A stretch of DNA of 9,330 nucleotides, from NCBI GenBank assembly GCA_018644785.1, contig JABGPV010000205.1, forward strand, positions 1 to 9,330, in the 5' to 3' direction. The DNA is from Deltaproteobacteria bacterium. GTDB taxonomy: Bacteria > Desulfobacterota > DSM-4660 > Desulfatiglandales > Desulfatiglandaceae. Below the pieces are notes generated by a model. It searched no databases. It worked only from the letters and a program-made list of their open reading frames with translations, and had not been told where the DNA came from. Below are positions 6,901 to 9,330 of this stretch, piece after piece. A program made the position numbers and the translations under genes. The number at the start of each line of letters is the position of its first letter. Positions within the stretch are counted from its first letter, which is position 1.

Positions 6901-7354
6901 GATGAGCGTTTTCGAGCGCTGGTAAAAACTGGAAACTTTCAGGAAGAAGATCCAGATCCACATACTGAATCATCTCCTTTTCTTCCATCATAAGGCCGCC
7001 CAGGTAGGGGGCTTCTTTCATATGCAGACCGGGGGCCACAAAAGCGCTCTTGTCTCTTCTCGCGGTTTCCGTAACCCGTTCCGCCATAAGCCCCAGAATG
7101 TAGGGTGTATTGTCCTCTTTCACGTAGTCCACCAGAATCACGCGGGTACTCATGCGCATTTCACAGGGCTGACCCTGGATAAGCCGGCGCAGATCAATCA
7201 CGGGAACAATGACCCCGCGATAGTTGAACAGCCCCGCAACGTAGTCCGGCGCGTGGGGCACCGCTTTCAACTTTACGATGGGGGCCACCTCCCGAACCCG
7301 ATCGCATTTCATGGTGTACATAATGTCGCCCAGATAGAACAACAATACCAGCAT
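6881..7354 (-). CDS. wspB: WspB, CheW-type coupling protein
   Basis: 157-residue single-domain CheW homologue that should link the receptor WspA to the kinase WspE at the inner face of the membrane. The CheW fold is visible from residue 2: LVLLFYLGDIMYTMKCDRV, then VAGLFNYRGVIVPVIDLRRL, which keeps the Arg of the NxRG motif (R46). Later come ILGLMAERVTET and APYLGGLM. The reading frame extends upstream to 7447, but that extra 31-residue piece overlaps the end of wspA and contains no CheW sequence. The ATG at 7354 is preferred because it has a GGGG-type ribosome site six bases upstream and begins exactly at the first CheW strand. It lies 10 bases after the wspA stop, directly behind the receptor gene as in other wsp operons. 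The last bases overlap the start of wspC. Confidence 0.93.
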   Translation of the reverse strand: MLVLLFYLGDIMYTMKCDRVREVAPIVKLKAVPHAPDYVAGLFNYRGVIVPVIDLRRLIQGQPCEMRMSTRVILVDYVKEDNTPYILGLMAERVTETARRDKSAFVAPGLHMKEAPYLGGLMMEEKEMIQYVDLDLLPESFQFLPALENAHHETEHD

Positions 7355-7358
7355 ACGC

Positions 7359-7366
7359 TTCCCCTT
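7359..7366 (-). promoter_or_regulatory. Ribosome binding site that fixes the wspB start
   Basis: AAGGGGAA on the minus strand begins inside the wspA stop codon (TAA) and ends shortly before the ATG at 7354, giving a 6-base spacer from the last G. It argues against the longer reading frame starting at 7447. Confidence 0.72.
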
Positions 7367-9017
7367 AACTGACTTTAAAGCGACCCACCTCATCCTGCAG
7401 CCCTCTTGCCGCCTCATTGAGTTGTTCAATGGCGGAATAGGATTCATGGAGTGATTCCATGGTCTGCTGCATTTCTTCGCTTAAATTGACGATGGCCGTA
7501 TTAATTTCCGTGGCGTTATGGGACTGCTGCGCCATGGATACGTTCACGTTTTCGAAACTGGGGGAAAGGGCCTGGACCTGCTCGATGATCCTGGCCAGTT
7601 GGGTACTGATCCGCCCCACGTCTTCCGCGCTCCGTTTGACCTCCCCGATAAATTTGTCCATCTCCATGACGCCGGCCGAAACCGCCGACTGCATTTCCTG
7701 GACCATCTGTTCAATATCCAGTGTGGCAACAGCCGTCTGGTCTGCCAGTCGCCGAATTTCCCGGGCCACCACATTGAACCCGCGCCCATATTCACCCGCC
7801 TTCTCAGCTTCAATGGCCGCATTGAGAGACAGCAAATTGGTCTGGTCGGCCACCTTGGTGATGGTCACCACGACGGTGGTGATATTTTCCGCCTTTTCAT
7901 TAATGGTTTCGAGGCGCCCCGAAATGGATTTTGATGCGGATTCCATAGCCAGCATGGCCTCTTCCATTCGACCCAGATCCGACTGCCCTTTTGTGGCGAA
8001 ACCGGCGGTTTCCTGGCTCATGGCGGCCACCTGATCCATGGTTTTCACCAGTTCATTGGACACTTCGGATATTTCCTCAACAGATGCCACCACTTTGTTG
8101 GTGGATGTCAGTTGCGTGCTCATGGTCGCTTCCTGCTCCCTGGCGGTGGCGGCCAGCTCCGTGGATGATGATGTCACCTGTATGCCGGACCTCTGGACCT
8201 GCCCCAGAACCATTCGAAACGATGATGCCATCTCATTTATGGCACTGAGCAGAACACCCACTTCATCCTTTCGGTCTGTGTCAATGGTGACCGCAAGATC
8301 AAACTCCGACAGCTGATGGGCAATATTTGAAACATTTTTAAGAGGCTTTAAAACCAGCGCCCGCAGGAAAAAGATGAGAGAAACCACCAGGACCACCAGG
8401 ATGAGAAACACACCGATGCTCTGGCTGACGATGGCGTTCTCCAGTTGGGACCGGGAATTGGCCTCAAACCTGTCCGCGTCCACGGAGGCCTTTCTTTTGA
8501 GGTCTTGAATTTTTTGTTTCAGGACCTTGTCCGAATAATAGATCTGGAACATGCCGATTTTCTTCTGGCCCCGAAGGCATTCGGCCTGGGAAGAGAGGTC
8601 GTTGTTGAGCGCCAGATCTTCCGGAAGGGCGTTTCCGATTTCCACGTCGGGATTTCGCCAGGCAGCCGCAAATGGCTTCCCCCGCTCATCCAGCACCTTG
8701 ATGGCCACAATCTGTTCATAGTTCATGAAAGGCCTGAGGGATTGTTTGAGCCCCTCCTGGTCCAGATTGTACAAATAGGCGGCACCGATGCCGTTTAAGA
8801 TTTGGGTACTGAAGTTAACCCTTTTCTTCAGGGAATGCTTTTCCTCCATCTCCCGGTCGTTGATGAGCTCATGGTAACCCCTTAGAATTTCATCCGTGAA
8901 GGTATCCACCATCTTGATCTCAAACCGGATCAGGATATATCCGCCCAGCAACACCAGAAGACACACGATACCGGATGTTGATGCCACGATTTTTGTGACG
9001 ATGCTCCAGTTTTTCAT
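7365..9017 (-). CDS. wspA: WspA, transmembrane methyl-accepting chemoreceptor
   Basis: 550-residue inner-membrane receptor at the top of the pathway. Order: short cytoplasmic start (1-9); TM1 (about 10-32); periplasmic region (33-196); TM2 (about 197-220); HAMP (about 219-272); cytoplasmic signalling coiled coil (about 275-545). The hairpin tip VADQTNLLSLNAAIEAEKAG through IRRLADQT (389-427) is the kinase-contact region, and the following AVATLDIEQMVQEMQSAVSAGV closely resembles Pseudomonas WspA as I remember it. The periplasmic part looks like a small alpha/beta PAS/Cache-type domain (about 75-165: EQIVAIKVLDERGKPFAAAW, IGMFQIYYSDKVL) flanked by helices, not the four-helix bundle of Pseudomonas WspA. 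There is no C-terminal NWETF-type pentapeptide, so WspC is probably not tethered that way. The ATG at 9017 has GAGG (9023-9026) five bases upstream, 15 bases after the solute-binding-protein gene. Confidence 0.94.
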   Translation of the reverse strand: MKNWSIVTKIVASTSGIVCLLVLLGGYILIRFEIKMVDTFTDEILRGYHELINDREMEEKHSLKKRVNFSTQILNGIGAAYLYNLDQEGLKQSLRPFMNYEQIVAIKVLDERGKPFAAAWRNPDVEIGNALPEDLALNNDLSSQAECLRGQKKIGMFQIYYSDKVLKQKIQDLKRKASVDADRFEANSRSQLENAIVSQSIGVFLILVVLVVSLIFFLRALVLKPLKNVSNIAHQLSEFDLAVTIDTDRKDEVGVLLSAINEMASSFRMVLGQVQRSGIQVTSSSTELAATAREQEATMSTQLTSTNKVVASVEEISEVSNELVKTMDQVAAMSQETAGFATKGQSDLGRMEEAMLAMESASKSISGRLETINEKAENITTVVVTITKVADQTNLLSLNAAIEAEKAGEYGRGFNVVAREIRRLADQTAVATLDIEQMVQEMQSAVSAGVMEMDKFIGEVKRSAEDVGRISTQLARIIEQVQALSPSFENVNVSMAQQSHNATEINTAIVNLSEEMQQTMESLHESYSAIEQLNEAARGLQDEVGRFKVS

Positions 9018-9032
9018 TGCAGCCTCATTAGA

Positions 9033-9330
9033 TTATTTTGAAATGTATTTCTTGATAATTTCATCATAACGCCCGCTACTGCGCAACTGTTTCAGGCCCT
9101 CATTAAAATCATCCCGGACCTTTTTGTCAACAAATCCCACACGAAAAGGGATTTCCTTAAAAACATATCCTATATCAATGGGTTGCGATGTATCCACCAT
9201 TTCATTCTGGTTTCGATGATGATAAAAAATGTTTTTGTCCAGAACGATAACGTCCACACGATCCCCATACAGCAGATTGATCTGAAGTTGCTGTTTGCTG
9301 ATTTCACGATAGTCGGGAGACGCCTCCGCC
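9033..9330 (-). CDS. Periplasmic solute-binding protein, family 3 type (C-terminal part; 5' end outside window)
   Basis: The minus-strand frame is open from the right edge (first full codon at 9329) to TAA at 9035-9033, giving 98 C-terminal residues. The pattern fits the end of a bacterial type-3 extracellular solute-binding domain: QLQINLLYGDRVDVIVLDKN (helix followed by a ligand-lobe strand), then YVFKEIPFRVGFVDKKVRDDFNEGL, and the typical closing helix GRYDEIIKKYIS. Such proteins bind amino acids or other small solutes in the periplasm, for an ABC transporter or as a sensor partner. Ligand, signal peptide and full length cannot be seen. No transporter gene follows; the next gene, 15 bases away, is wspA, which suggests a sensory role (inference). 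GC is about 44% by hand count over 9061-9330, lower than the che-like genes beside it, which may mean a different origin. The ATP-binding or permease genes, if any, would be upstream. Confidence 0.75.
   Translation of the reverse strand, partial: AEASPDYREISKQQLQINLLYGDRVDVIVLDKNIFYHHRNQNEMVDTSQPIDIGYVFKEIPFRVGFVDKKVRDDFNEGLKQLRSSGRYDEIIKKYISK

Noticed and set aside
519..7447. Ordinary flagellar chemotaxis operon (cheA/cheW/cheR/cheB)
   Set aside because: No cheY or flagellar gene is present. The CheA carries a C-terminal receiver, the CheR carries TPRs, two CheW genes are present, and the last gene has a WspR-type receiver, so Wsp is the better match.
7355..7447. 31-residue N-terminal extension of WspB from 7447
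   Set aside because: It overlaps the conserved end of wspA, has no CheW sequence, and a clear ribosome site precedes the ATG at 7354.
27..8798. Many plus-strand open frames (for example 27-491, 5071-5595, 7459-8034)
   Set aside because: All lie opposite well-supported minus-strand genes with conserved domain motifs. Their translations show no recognisable domain and they lack consistent ribosome sites.

Overview
All genes lie on the minus strand and form one chemosensory operon. Transcription runs from the right edge to the left edge of the window. Order, spacing and protein motifs match the Wsp (surface-sensing / cyclic-di-GMP) system known from Pseudomonas: wspA (receptor), wspB (CheW), wspC (CheR methyltransferase with TPRs), wspD (second CheW), wspE (CheA-receiver hybrid kinase), wspF (CheB methylesterase) and wspR (receiver of a diguanylate cyclase, cut by the left edge). 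A substrate-binding-protein gene, cut by the right edge, ends 15 bases before wspA and looks like part of the same transcript.

Layout from right to left: 3' end of a periplasmic solute-binding protein (9033-9330); wspA (7365-9017); wspB (6881-7354); wspC (5569 to about 6900); wspD (4914-5579); wspE (1540-4917, GTG start); wspF (519-1535); a 105-base gap holding a 75-base inverted-repeat element (444-518) that begins right after the wspF stop codon; wspR receiver domain (1-413, partial). Genes from wspA to wspF are separated by 10 bases or less, or overlap, so they are probably translationally coupled. No stretch above 300 bases lacks a gene. No RNA genes, CRISPR arrays or transposase genes were seen. 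The operon promoter must lie beyond the right edge.

Inferred working: WspA receives a periplasmic signal, perhaps with help from the solute-binding protein. WspB and WspD couple it to the WspE kinase. WspC and WspF set the receptor methylation level. WspE passes phosphate from its HPt histidines to its own receiver and to WspR. WspR is expected to make c-di-GMP through a GGDEF domain outside this window.

The system differs from the Pseudomonas prototype in several ways. WspE has three tandem HPt modules instead of one, and the first lacks its phosphorylatable histidine. The WspA sensor region looks PAS/Cache-like rather than a four-helix bundle. A solute-binding protein is attached to the operon. 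An inverted-repeat element separates wspR from the rest.

The organism is not certain. Moderate GC (low 50s percent by eye, about 44% in the solute-binding gene), the codon choice and a GTAGGGGC-type dispersed hairpin repeat suggest an environmental, possibly sulfate-reducing deltaproteobacterium (Desulfobacterota). This is a low-confidence inference.
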